From Candidatus Cloacimonadota bacterium (lineage in GTDB: Bacteria; Cloacimonadota; Cloacimonadia; JGIOTU-2): a DNA stretch of 34,913 bases. Numbering within the stretch: the stretch's first letter is position 1; every line of letters begins with the position of its first letter. The position numbers were made by a program, and so were the translations under genes. The stretch covers positions 1 through 34,913 of the forward strand of contig JAYEOL010000067.1 of the NCBI GenBank assembly GCA_034722995.1, written 5' to 3'. Shown piece after piece: positions 20,140 through 30,100 of this stretch. The notes beneath the pieces are model-generated. The model saw nothing but the letters and a program-made list of their open reading frames with translations, had not been told where the DNA came from and ran no database searches.

Positions 20140-22956
20140 ATGAAATTTAAAAAAGAGAAATTAGCATTTGGCATTTTCCAGGATGGATTATCAATTAAAG
20201 TTGCTCAACTTGCTTTAGAAAATGGTAAAATAAAAATACAGCGTTTAGAAGAAACTGAACTTTCATCTCCTTTATACCCAAAAGAAATTACTGAAGAAGA
20301 AAAGAAATCTACATTAGAAGAATCAGAGTTTACTGACTTAGAAGAGGAAGAGCTAAATATTCCGGAAGTCTCAGAATTTGATGAAAAAGAAAGTTTTGAG
20401 GAAATTGAAAAAGAAAAAGCAATATCAGGAAAAAGTGACTTACAAAAATTACTTCTTAAATTTCCTATAGAAAAAGGCAAGATTGCCCTCAATGCAAACG
20501 AAGAACAAATTTCGTATAAGCAATTTGATGAAATACCTACAGCAAAGATAAAAAAGAGAATCAAATCAGAACTTTTATCCAAAGAAGAAATCCAATCCAA
20601 AGATTATGAGTTAAGTTATATATTAAATCCTGATAAAACTATTCTGGCCTTTGTGCATCGCGGTAAGTTTGAACTCCTTAATGTCTTACAGGATACTAAT
20701 CTTGTTACTTCAAAAAAGAAATTCTTTTATAGTTTTATAGATACAAATGAAATCTCACTAATAAATTTAGTGAGAACTTGCTATGACTTTCCTCCAGAGG
20801 ATTATGTGTTGATTTTGTACATTGGTGTTGATTATAGAGTGGAAATTGTAATGAAAGGTAAAAACTATCACGCAGCATTTCCAATTATTGTTACAGAGAC
20901 AAAACCGGAAAAAATGAGGCAAGCAATTTACTCTAAAATTATCTTAGAGCAAGATGTGTCTAATATACCTATTACTAAACATATTATTTTGGCTGGAGAG
21001 CATGTTAGCGACGAAGATATTGAATCATTCCGAGAAAAATGTGATTCCGGGTCAACAATCAATCGCTTAGAATTAGGTAAAATCGGTATCATAAAAGGAA
21101 AAGATGAAATTACTCCTGAGAAAATTGCTCAGTATGCTATACCTATTGCACTTGCCTGGAAGACATTAGAACCAAAAAATAAAGATTTCTTCCCGAGCAA
21201 TCTCCTTCCATCAAAGATAATTGAAAGTCAAAAGCATTTTAAAATAGCCTGGCATGGATTTATTGTTTTAGCTGCAATATTCTATTTTGCTTTAACCGGG
21301 ACTATCAAGAATATGAACTTGAAGCAAGAAGCCTTAGATATGGGAAAAAAGAATATAAATCTAGAAATTGAACTAAAAAAAATTAGGGTTCAAATTGCCA
21401 GGCTTAATAAAGTAAAAAGAGAACTTGCTATTCTGGAAAAAAATGTTAAAAAAATCGAGAAATTAACTGGAAACAAAAATCAGTGGCATTATATTCTAAA
21501 TGTTATAGCAAACTCATTCTTAGAAAATAAAGTAAGTTGGATAACTAATTTAAAAAGCTCAGAAAATAACTTTCAAATTTCAGGATATACAACGAAAAAA
21601 AGAAATATTATCAAGTTTTCAAAACTATTTCCTGGCGGCAGAATTGAAAGAATTACAGAACATTCCATTCAAGATTTACCGATCTGGAAATATGATATGA
21701 CTTTTTCATATCCTAATCCTAAAGATACTAATAAAGAAAAAGAAGAAAGTTTATCTGAAATTCACATAGCTGAAGTGCCGGAAAAATCATCAGAACCCAT
21801 AACTGAAAAACCAGTTGAACCTGAGATTTATAAAGAAACTTCTGAAAAAGATAAATTAAAAATTTATAACTCTATTACAAAATTATATTTTGCAAGTAAT
21901 TCAAAAGAAGCATACGAAAGGTTTCAAGAATTTGTTTTAGAATATCCTGAGTATAAATATTCTTATAATGCTAATTATCTTATGGGGGAATGTCTTTACA
22001 CGATGGGAAAAATTTCAGAAGCGAAAGATATCTTTGAAAATATTCTCAAACAAAATGGAGCTAAAACACCTGATGCTCTTATTATGCTTGGGAACTCCTG
22101 CCAAAAACTAAATGACATTAATACTGCAATTTACTATTGGAATAAATTAGTAACCGATTATCCAAATAATAAATTAGCAAAAATAGCTCAAAATAAAATC
22201 AATACCTTTTCTAAAACTAAGGATACTAATAAAGAAAAAACGGAAAGGGCGCCTGAAGCGGCTATAAACAAAATTATAGAAAAATCAGCATCTAAAACAC
22301 CACAAAATGAATATGTTTCTTATAAAAAAAATAATGAAAAAAATGTATTTGAATTGCAATTAATATCAAGAAAAAACCTTTCAAAAGTTGAAGAAGCAAA
22401 GAACAAAATAGAACAACATGGATATAAAACAAAAGTTTCTTCGGTTAAAAAAGATGGGGAAATTTTCTATCGCTTACGGCTGGATAGTACATATACAAAA
22501 TCTGAAGCTGTTGCAATAGGAAAAAAAATAAAAGAACAATTTCCTTTTATTAACAGTTATTGGATAGAGAAATTAGAATATAATGAAAATATTCCAGAGA
22601 TTTATCAGAGTATTACAAAAACATATTTTTCTGGAAATATTGAAAAAGCATATAAAGAGTTAAATAAGTTTATTGAAAATTATCCAACCCATCCTCTCGC
22701 TTATAATGCCAGTTATCTTATTGGAGAATGCTTGTACAGATTGGATAAAATTAGCCGGGCAAAATCTATATTTGAAAATGTAATTAAACTAAAGGGGACT
22801 AAAACATCCTATGCTCTTATGATGCTTGGAAACTCCTACCAAAAACTAAATGACATTAATACTGCAATTTATTATTGGAATAAATTAGTAACCGATTATC
22901 CAAATAATAAATTATCAAAAATCGCTCAATATAAAATAAATGTTTTCGGAAAATAG
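20140..22956 (+). CDS. PilM-PilN fusion with TPR-SPOR-TPR extension
   Basis: A single 938-aa chain combining several pilus roles. Residues 1-360 resemble actin-like PilM (KLAFGIFQDGLSIKVAQLAL), with a strongly acidic insert at about 38-100. One membrane helix is at about 370-386, then a coiled coil (about 390-440), and a PilN-like domain (WHYILNVIANSFLENKVSWI to about 530). The extension has TPR-like repeats (about 570-690), a SPOR-type domain (about 733-812: FELQLISRKNLSKVEEAKNK, VSSVKKDGEIFYRLRLDS) and a second TPR-like block (820-938). The TPR blocks repeat at the DNA level (22084-22203 and 22822-22941). SPOR domains bind denuded septal peptidoglycan in other proteins, suggesting a periplasmic tail contacting the wall. 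Confidence 0.8.
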   Translation: MKFKKEKLAFGIFQDGLSIKVAQLALENGKIKIQRLEETELSSPLYPKEITEEEKKSTLEESEFTDLEEEELNIPEVSEFDEKESFEEIEKEKAISGKSDLQKLLLKFPIEKGKIALNANEEQISYKQFDEIPTAKIKKRIKSELLSKEEIQSKDYELSYILNPDKTILAFVHRGKFELLNVLQDTNLVTSKKKFFYSFIDTNEISLINLVRTCYDFPPEDYVLILYIGVDYRVEIVMKGKNYHAAFPIIVTETKPEKMRQAIYSKIILEQDVSNIPITKHIILAGEHVSDEDIESFREKCDSGSTINRLELGKIGIIKGKDEITPEKIAQYAIPIALAWKTLEPKNKDFFPSNLLPSKIIESQKHFKIAWHGFIVLAAIFYFALTGTIKNMNLKQEALDMGKKNINLEIELKKIRVQIARLNKVKRELAILEKNVKKIEKLTGNKNQWHYILNVIANSFLENKVSWITNLKSSENNFQISGYTTKKRNIIKFSKLFPGGRIERITEHSIQDLPIWKYDMTFSYPNPKDTNKEKEESLSEIHIAEVPEKSSEPITEKPVEPEIYKETSEKDKLKIYNSITKLYFASNSKEAYERFQEFVLEYPEYKYSYNANYLMGECLYTMGKISEAKDIFENILKQNGAKTPDALIMLGNSCQKLNDINTAIYYWNKLVTDYPNNKLAKIAQNKINTFSKTKDTNKEKTERAPEAAINKIIEKSASKTPQNEYVSYKKNNEKNVFELQLISRKNLSKVEEAKNKIEQHGYKTKVSSVKKDGEIFYRLRLDSTYTKSEAVAIGKKIKEQFPFINSYWIEKLEYNENIPEIYQSITKTYFSGNIEKAYKELNKFIENYPTHPLAYNASYLIGECLYRLDKISRAKSIFENVIKLKGTKTSYALMMLGNSYQKLNDINTAIYYWNKLVTDYPNNKLSKIAQYKINVFGK
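22084..22203 (+). repeat. 120-bp in-gene repeat, copy 1
   Basis: Matches 22822-22941 with about seven differences by eye (about 94% identity), offset 738 bp (246 codons, in frame). It encodes the end of the first TPR-like block, including NDINTAIYYWNKLVTDYPNN. The rest of the two TPR blocks is much less alike, so this part was probably kept similar by recent conversion or is a late duplication. Confidence 0.85.
22822..22941 (+). repeat. 120-bp in-gene repeat, copy 2
   Basis: Second copy of the repeat at 22084-22203, located at the very end of the PilM-PilN fusion gene. Most differences are silent or conservative; NDINTAIYYWNKLVTDYPNN is identical in both copies. Confidence 0.85.
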
Positions 22957-22961
22957 ATAAT

Positions 22962-23834
22962 ATGCCACATACAGTTAGAAATACAATTGTTTTAGTTGTT
23001 TTATTGTTAATTGTAATAATTGGCATTATATTAGCTAATGCAAATTATGTTAAAAGATTAGAAAAATTAAAAAAATCAAACAAAGAAAACTCAGAGATGC
23101 AGGAAAGACTCAGAAAGGAAAATCCAGATTTGGAAAATGAAGAAAAAGTTATGGAATCTCTTGATGATATGAAAAAACAAGTTCTTGAAAATAGTAAACT
23201 TATACTCAAAGAAGACACTCCAACTCTTACATACCAATATTTAGTTGATATTGCGGATAATTTCTGCCCTGATGTAAGTTTTAATTTCCAGATTTCAAAA
23301 TCTGGAAAGGTTAAAGAATTTTCTTTTAATACATACACGATTTCTGGTGATGCCAACATAAAATCTCTTTATTTTTTTGTATTTCAAATTGAGTATCAAT
23401 CCCCTCTTTATACAATTGAATCTATTAAAATTGCTGAACAATCTGTAGCTAAAGCTGATACAGTAAGCTTTACAATTACCCTGAATGCATATTATAATGA
23501 GGATGGGACTGAACTACAAAACATACTATTTAGAAATTTTAGGTTTACAAATCTTAGATATAATCCATTTTATTCCAGAATCCATACCCCTATATCTGAT
23601 GAATATGAGCTTAAATTTCTAAATATATATACATCAACGATAATTGGATTATCTCCGTATAAAGCTTTTTTGCGTGATGATAAAGGAAGGATTCATACCT
23701 TAAGGACCGGTGAAAAGGTGGCTTATGGATATTTAGATCACATTAATTGGTATAAACAGGCAGCAGTTTTTACGATAAATAGAATTGGTATTCCTGAAGA
23801 GAAAATAATATATATGAATGAGGATAAATTATGA
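22962..23834 (+). CDS. PilO-like protein with PilP-like C-terminus
   Basis: Bitopic protein of 290 aa: membrane helix at about 7-26, a coiled coil rich in Lys/Glu (about 28-80), then a PilO-like ferredoxin fold (about 85-165: PTLTYQYLVDIADNF, then FNTYTISGDANIKSLYFFVF), and a C-terminal part (about 200-290) with GLSPYKAFLRDDKGRIHTLR, TGEKVAYGYLDHINW and VFTINRIG, which has the strand pattern of PilP/GspC HR domains. Its place between pilM-N and the secretin is where pilO and pilP normally stand, and no other pilP candidate exists here. A fusion of both functions is inferred; the PilO part is the firmer assignment. Overlaps the secretin ATG by 4 bp (ATGA). Confidence 0.7.
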   Translation: MPHTVRNTIVLVVLLLIVIIGIILANANYVKRLEKLKKSNKENSEMQERLRKENPDLENEEKVMESLDDMKKQVLENSKLILKEDTPTLTYQYLVDIADNFCPDVSFNFQISKSGKVKEFSFNTYTISGDANIKSLYFFVFQIEYQSPLYTIESIKIAEQSVAKADTVSFTITLNAYYNEDGTELQNILFRNFRFTNLRYNPFYSRIHTPISDEYELKFLNIYTSTIIGLSPYKAFLRDDKGRIHTLRTGEKVAYGYLDHINWYKQAAVFTINRIGIPEEKIIYMNEDKL

Positions 23835-25030
23835 AAAAGACACTGATAATTTTGATCATATTTTTTGTGTATTTTAACTTATTCGCTCAACTCCAGACAG
23901 GTAAAAATTATAGTGAAAAAGAATTAATAACTATCTCTCAAACTCTACCTATTCCAGATGCTTTGAAAACTCTTGAAGTTATGTCTCAACAGTTTGAAGG
24001 TAAAAAAATCATTAATATGAGTAGCGTAACAAAACCAATTGGAATTCCAATTAAAAAATTATATTGGAAGGAAGCCCTCAATATTATTATTAGTTATCAT
24101 AATCTCGTACTTGAGGAACTACCAGGTGCATACTTAATTAAAGATTTAATTGTAGAGAAAGAAGTTCCTAAAGAAGAAAAACCAGAAATTTCAATTGATA
24201 CCAAACAGGTAAAAATCAGTGCAATACTATTTAAAGCTGATAGATCATTCCTAAACAGTATTGGCATTGACTGGTCAACACTATTCAACAATAAAGTAGT
24301 TGCTTCAATTGATTTCAAAGGTGGAAGTATGGTTGGTTCTGAACTATTGCAGGCTACAGGTTCTACAAGACTTGAATCAGGTAATATAACTGTTGATATT
24401 AATACCCTTTTACGAATAATTGAAAGTAATCAAAAGGGAACAGTTATCGCAAGACCATCTCTTTGTGTTTTATCTGAAAAAACTGGAAAGATTCAAGTTG
24501 GTGATGATTTCTCTGTCAAACAAGTAGATGAAGCCGGAAATATCACCGATAAATTCTTTAGCACCGGTGTTATTATGGATGTTACACCAACCGTTATAGA
24601 AGAGGATGGAAAAGAGGCTATTCATCTGCATACTAGCGTTGAAAAGAGCTCAGCAGTTCCCGGGGAAATTAGCACGATTATCCATACAAGTCAATCAGCA
24701 ACCGATGTTTTATTATTTGATGGCGAGGAAACCGTGATGGGTGGCCTATATGATACAGAGGTTACAATAGTTCGTACTGGAATTCCACTTCTAAAAGATT
24801 TACCATGGTGGGTCTTTGGAATACGTTATCTTACAGGATATAATAAGAAAGAGAAAAATATTCGCGAAATGATTATCATATTAAAGGCTGAAATCGCAAA
24901 ACCTCTTGATAAGAGAAAAAAAGAATTTATCTCTACTAAAGAAAAGATAGAAAAATTTAGAAAAGCTTCAACTAATATTGATACACTATTTATTGAGAAT
25001 AAAAAAGGAAAAAATGAAAATAAAAAATAA
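23831..25030 (+). CDS. pilQ: short PilQ/GspD-type secretin
   Basis: Outer-membrane channel protein of 399 aa with a signal peptide (MKKTLIILIIFFVYFNLFAQ). Residues about 40-110 look like a secretin/TonB short N-terminal domain (VTKPIGIPIKKLYWKEALNI, followed by IISYHNL). The C-terminal secretin core follows at about 120-355: KQVKISAILFKAD, GTVIARPSLCVLSEKTGKIQ, GVIMDVTPTV and the gate/closing motif GIPLLKDLPWWVFGIRY. It is short: usual PilQ proteins carry more N-domains (AMIN, N0, N1), so only one remains. A lysine-rich tail of about 45 residues follows the core. Overlaps the pilO-like gene by 4 bp and the lipoprotein gene by 17 bp. Confidence 0.9.
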   Translation: MKKTLIILIIFFVYFNLFAQLQTGKNYSEKELITISQTLPIPDALKTLEVMSQQFEGKKIINMSSVTKPIGIPIKKLYWKEALNIIISYHNLVLEELPGAYLIKDLIVEKEVPKEEKPEISIDTKQVKISAILFKADRSFLNSIGIDWSTLFNNKVVASIDFKGGSMVGSELLQATGSTRLESGNITVDINTLLRIIESNQKGTVIARPSLCVLSEKTGKIQVGDDFSVKQVDEAGNITDKFFSTGVIMDVTPTVIEEDGKEAIHLHTSVEKSSAVPGEISTIIHTSQSATDVLLFDGEETVMGGLYDTEVTIVRTGIPLLKDLPWWVFGIRYLTGYNKKEKNIREMIIILKAEIAKPLDKRKKEFISTKEKIEKFRKASTNIDTLFIENKKGKNENKK

Positions 25031-27089
25031 AAAATATATTTTATTTCTCTTCTCTGTAATTATTGTTGTTCTTTATATTATGAGTTGTGGAAAATTGACT
25101 TCTCCAAGTAAAGAAGCTCCCACTAACTTAAAAATTGAAAAAATTGTAGATGGCAGAATAAAACTAACCTGGAATTACTTTAACACAAATGACACTATTC
25201 AATTTGTTGTTGCCAGAAGAGCTGGTGAAGGTAACTGGAACGAGAATTATGAAGTCATTTCTGATGAATCTTGTTTATTTGAAGATAATATCCCAACTAA
25301 TGATAGTTTAGTTTATGCGTATAAAGTAAAAGCTGAGAATATAACAAAGGCTACCTCCTCATATTTCTCAGAAGTTATTGCTTACTTTTCTGATAATACA
25401 ACACCAACAAATATTGTTATTGAGCAAATAACTCAAGATACAATTAAAATAATCTGGAATGATAGGTGCGCAGGCGAAGATGGATATCTCGTTGATAAAA
25501 AGATTGGTAACGGTTTATGGAATAATAACTACAAAAAGCTTACAGCAAATGTAAACAATTTTCTTGATACTACAACACTTTTTGATACAATATATTACAG
25601 AGTATCTGCCTTTGTTGGAGAATCAAAATCAGTTTCAGTTGAAAATTCAATAACCCCTACTTTTCCAAGCCCATCAAATTTAACATACAGCATACTCGCA
25701 ATAACCAAAATTAAACTTAATTGGACTGACAATTCAGATGGAGAGGAAGGTTTTAAAATAGATAAAAAATTAAATGATGGGAACTGGCAATCCTCTTATG
25801 GAACGACTGCAGAAAATGCTACGCAATGGACAGATAATAATGCTGATATTAATCAAAATATAAAATATAGAGTCTATGCTTATGGACAGAACCACTATTC
25901 CAGCTTTATTGAAACCGATGAGATTGATGATATCTTTCCGGCACCATCAAATGTTACATTACAGAAACCAGATCCAAGTAAAATCAAAATTATGTGGGAT
26001 GATAATAGCCAGGGTGAACAAGGATTTTATATTGATAAAAAAATTGGAGAATTGGATTGGGTAACAGAATATGCAACTATTGATAGTAATATAACAAATT
26101 GGATTGATGATATTCCACAACCCTGCGGTACTTTTTACTATCGGGTTAGAGCCTTTTATAATGGATTTTATTCAGATTATAGTAATGAAGAACATACAAA
26201 TATTAGATTAAAGCTGGTTGATTCTTTAAATACTTTGTGTAAGGCTAATGAAGTATTTGTATCAAACTCCGGCTGGTATGCTTTTGTAGCTGATGGATAT
26301 AACGGACTTGTTATTATTGACTGTATAAATCCAACTTTACCCAATGAAATCACCACAATGGATCTTCCCGACCGTACATTGTCAGTTTTTGTTCAGGACA
26401 ATTTAGCTTATGTAACAAATCACAATGGTGGTTTTAATTTTGTTGATATTAGTATTATTAATTCTCCTGAAATAATTGGAAGTTGCTTTACTGAAGGTAT
26501 GCCAAACGATGTATTTGTTTATGGAGATTATGCATATGTGGCGGATGGAGCTGAAGGTCTTACAATAATTATTACATCTGGAGATCCTCATTTTAGTGCA
26601 AACATCTCAACCAATGGTGATGCCAGAAGGGTGTTTGTTAAAAACAGTTGTGATTATGCATTCGTTGCCAATGGTCTAAACGGAGGACTTGCTATTATTG
26701 ACATTTCTGACCCATCAACTCCTATATCTGTATCTAACTTACCAATTAATGGTCTCTCACAAGATGTCTATGTACTTGAAAACTATGCATACTTAGCAAA
26801 TGGCGAGTATGGATTAGAAATTATTGATATTTCTGATGTAAACTCTCCGACTCCTGTTGCCAATTGTCCAACCAATGGTTTTGCCTATAGCGTTTATGCT
26901 CAAGATAATTATGTATACTTAGCAGATAAAGATAGGGGTTTGATTGTAATAGATGTTTCAAACCCTTTATCTCCTTATGTCTTAGGGAATTTTGAAATGT
27001 CAACAGAACCCGTATCCATTTATAAGTTTGGGAGTTATGTATACTTAGCAGATAATGAAGGATTAAAAATTATTCAGGTCGCACCATAA
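25014..27089 (+). CDS. FN3 and LVIVD-repeat lipoprotein overlapping the secretin gene
   Basis: Protein of 691 aa. The ATG at 25014 (AAAGGAAAAA before it, inside the end of the secretin gene) is preferred over an upstream TTG. The N-terminus is a lipoprotein signal with lipobox IMSC and lipidated Cys25. Four fibronectin type III-like domains follow (about 33-400; repeated pattern IKLTWxD-GEEGFxIDKK-W). Then come about six LVIVD-type beta-propeller blades (about 410-691) with repeated GLxIIDIS-P-P and YVYLADxxxGL. No sorting domain. The 17-bp overlap with pilQ argues for co-expression; it could act at the outer membrane with the secretin, as an anchor or adhesin. Function not established. Confidence 0.85.
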   Translation: MKIKNKKYILFLFSVIIVVLYIMSCGKLTSPSKEAPTNLKIEKIVDGRIKLTWNYFNTNDTIQFVVARRAGEGNWNENYEVISDESCLFEDNIPTNDSLVYAYKVKAENITKATSSYFSEVIAYFSDNTTPTNIVIEQITQDTIKIIWNDRCAGEDGYLVDKKIGNGLWNNNYKKLTANVNNFLDTTTLFDTIYYRVSAFVGESKSVSVENSITPTFPSPSNLTYSILAITKIKLNWTDNSDGEEGFKIDKKLNDGNWQSSYGTTAENATQWTDNNADINQNIKYRVYAYGQNHYSSFIETDEIDDIFPAPSNVTLQKPDPSKIKIMWDDNSQGEQGFYIDKKIGELDWVTEYATIDSNITNWIDDIPQPCGTFYYRVRAFYNGFYSDYSNEEHTNIRLKLVDSLNTLCKANEVFVSNSGWYAFVADGYNGLVIIDCINPTLPNEITTMDLPDRTLSVFVQDNLAYVTNHNGGFNFVDISIINSPEIIGSCFTEGMPNDVFVYGDYAYVADGAEGLTIIITSGDPHFSANISTNGDARRVFVKNSCDYAFVANGLNGGLAIIDISDPSTPISVSNLPINGLSQDVYVLENYAYLANGEYGLEIIDISDVNSPTPVANCPTNGFAYSVYAQDNYVYLADKDRGLIVIDVSNPLSPYVLGNFEMSTEPVSIYKFGSYVYLADNEGLKIIQVAP

Positions 27090-27132
27090 TAAAATATGTG
27101 AAAACTATGAAAAAATTAAATAAGGAGGAACC

Positions 27133-30100
27133 ATGAAAAAGATAGTTATTATCTTATTTGGTGTATTACTTACAGCCTCAATTACAACCGCTGACACAAA
27201 TATTCCCGGTGGCAATGTCAGCGGAATTTGGACCTTTGCAGGTAGTCCGTATATTATTGATGGTGAAATCCAAATCCAAGCAGGAGATACATTGATAATA
27301 GAACCTGGTGTAGAAATTCAATTTTCAGGACATTATAAGTTTAATGTGTATGGTAGATTGTTAGTAGAAGGTAATGCTGATAGTCTTATTACTTTTACTG
27401 CACAGGATACTTCTACTGGCTGGCATGGACTTAGATTCTATGATACCAATATAAACGGGCAGGAAGCTTCAAGCTTAGTTTATTGCACATTAGAATACGG
27501 TAGGGCAACTGGAGCTGAGAGTTCGGGCGGTGCTGTTTATCTTGAAAATTCTGATGAAAATTTTCAAGATGTAACTATTCATAACAACTATGCTGCTGGA
27601 TATGGTGGTGGAACGTATTTCTTGAATTCAAATCCTAATTTAACCAATGTTAGTATACTTGACAATTCAGCTTATTATGATGGTGGTGGTGTGTTCTGTT
27701 TCTCCTCCAGTCCATCTTTAATTAAAGTTACAATAAGTGGAAATACTACTGAGTGGAATGGTGGTGGTATTGCATGCTTTAATAATTCAAATCCAGAGTT
27801 AGTAAATGTTACAATTTCTCAAAATATCTCCTATCAGAATGGTTGTGGAATTGCTTGTTTATATAATTCAAGTGTGGATTTATTAAATTCAATTGTGTGG
27901 AATAATGATAATCATGAAATCTTTGTAGCTTCCACAGGTGAAATAACAGTTGAATATTCGGATGTCCTTGGCGACTCTGCTGGAATTGAAATCTCTGGTG
28001 ATGCAATTGTGAACTGGCTTGAAGGGAACATTGATGAAGACCCACTTTTTGTAAATCCATTTAATCATGATTATAATTTACAGGCAGCTTCTCCCTGCAT
28101 TGATGCGGGTGACCCAGATCCTTTTTACAATGACCCTGACGGAACCAGAAATGATATGGGAGCGTATTGCTTTCACCAATCTGGGATTCGGGGAACAGTT
28201 ACTATTACTCAAGGATCTGGCAATGTTGAAGATGTTGTTATAGAAGTTACTGGTGACACAATAACATCAGTAAGTCCATCCGAAAATGGAACTTATACTG
28301 TTACTGTATCGGCTGGGACTTATAATGTAACAGCCACTTTGGAAGAATATTTCCCTTATCCAGTAAGTTATGATAGTCTAGTAGTTGGAGAAGGAGAATT
28401 GGTTTCAGGTATTGACTTTGATATGAGTCCAATTTTACCAGGCTCAATTGAAGGTAAAGTTGACATTGCAGGTTTAGGAGATGTAGAAGATGTTGAAATT
28501 ACTGCAGGCGAAGAAATGACCAATCCTTATCCGGTATATGATCCTTGGGGGGTCTTACTTTATTACTATTATATTTTAGAAATAGCTCCTGGTATCTATG
28601 ATGTTACTGCCTCTCTGACAGGTTATCAAGATTCTACTGTAACAGATGTAATTGTTCAATCAATGCAACAAACATTAGACATAAATTTTGTGCTTCAGCC
28701 TATCACTTATGAAGGCTATATCTCTGGAACCGTTACTCTTAAAAATGGGACTGGCAATGTAGAGGATGTAGAAGTTAGTGTTCCTGGTTTTGACCCAGTT
28801 CATCCTGATGCAAATGGTGATTATTTATTAACAGTTGTAAATGGGACTTATGATGTTACCGCTTCTTTAGAGGGATATACTTCCATCACAATTCGCGATG
28901 TAGTTGTCATACCTGATCAAACTATTACAGGTATTAATATGACACTCATAAATTGGGAGATTATTCCAGGAACTCAGTATAATATGACTGTATTTACAAC
29001 AGTCACATTAGATGGTAAATTTGTTTGTGGTGATAGTAGTAATCAAGTAGCAGCATTTGGACCTGGTGGAGAAAATGACTGTCGGGGAATAGCTATATGG
29101 CAAGAAGGGAATCATTCATTATGGAGTAATTATTGGGATTTATCTGGATACTGGCATTTTACAATAGTAAGTAACAATAATTCTGGAGAAACAATACGAT
29201 TCAAATTATATGAAACTCAAACTGATAGTATTTATGACTATTGTTATGAATCAATTATCTTCGTAGATGATCCTGATACTTGTAGTGCTACTGCAATTGA
29301 TTTAAATGCTCCGTCACCAATAAGAGACCAGCAATTTAATCTTATTGAAGAATGGAACTGGATATCTTTCAATCTCCATCCGGAGAATCCTTCAATTGAC
29401 TCGGTATTTGCTTCTTTAACTCCAAATGATATTTATCAGGTGAAGAATCAAACTCAGGCTTCAACATATTTTCCTGGCGGATGGGTTGGAGACCTTAACT
29501 ATATTACAGACGGAGAAGGATATTTAGTAAATATGATCAATAGTTATGACGGCTTTACTTTGAGCGGAGAAGCAATTAATCCAATAATACATCCAATAGA
29601 TTTAGTTCCAAATTGGAATTGGGTTGGATATTATCCTTATGTCTCACTTACTTTACCTGAAGCATTAGCTTCAATAAGTGCAACTGTGGTAAAGACACAA
29701 GACAAATCTGCTGTGTATGATGGTGGTTGGCTTGGAGACTTAACGCAAATGGAACCTGGGGTAGGGTATAAAATATGTATGACCGCTGAGGGTGTACTAA
29801 CATATCCTGGAACCAGTTGTTATAGAACTCTGCCTTTGAATGGACAAGATAAGGAATATAACGCCGCAGGCTGGGAAGTAGTGTCAGGAACTCAAGCTAA
29901 TATGATAGCTATGGTAAAGATTATACTTAATGAAGAAGTTATTAATAATTCAGAAGACTATGTTATTGGAGTCTTTGATAATGAAGATAATTGCCGTTCT
30001 ATTGGAAAAAAAGTGTATGATTTTTGGTATTTTACTATAGTCGGAAATGTAGATGGAGCAGAATTACACTTTAAAGTATACAATTTACAAACTGAAAAAA

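Noticed and set aside
20205-20600. 131-codon frame on the minus strand within the PilM-PilN gene
   Set aside because: A Ser/Phe-rich antisense shadow of the acidic Glu/Lys-rich insert; the plus-strand frame is continuous and family-like.
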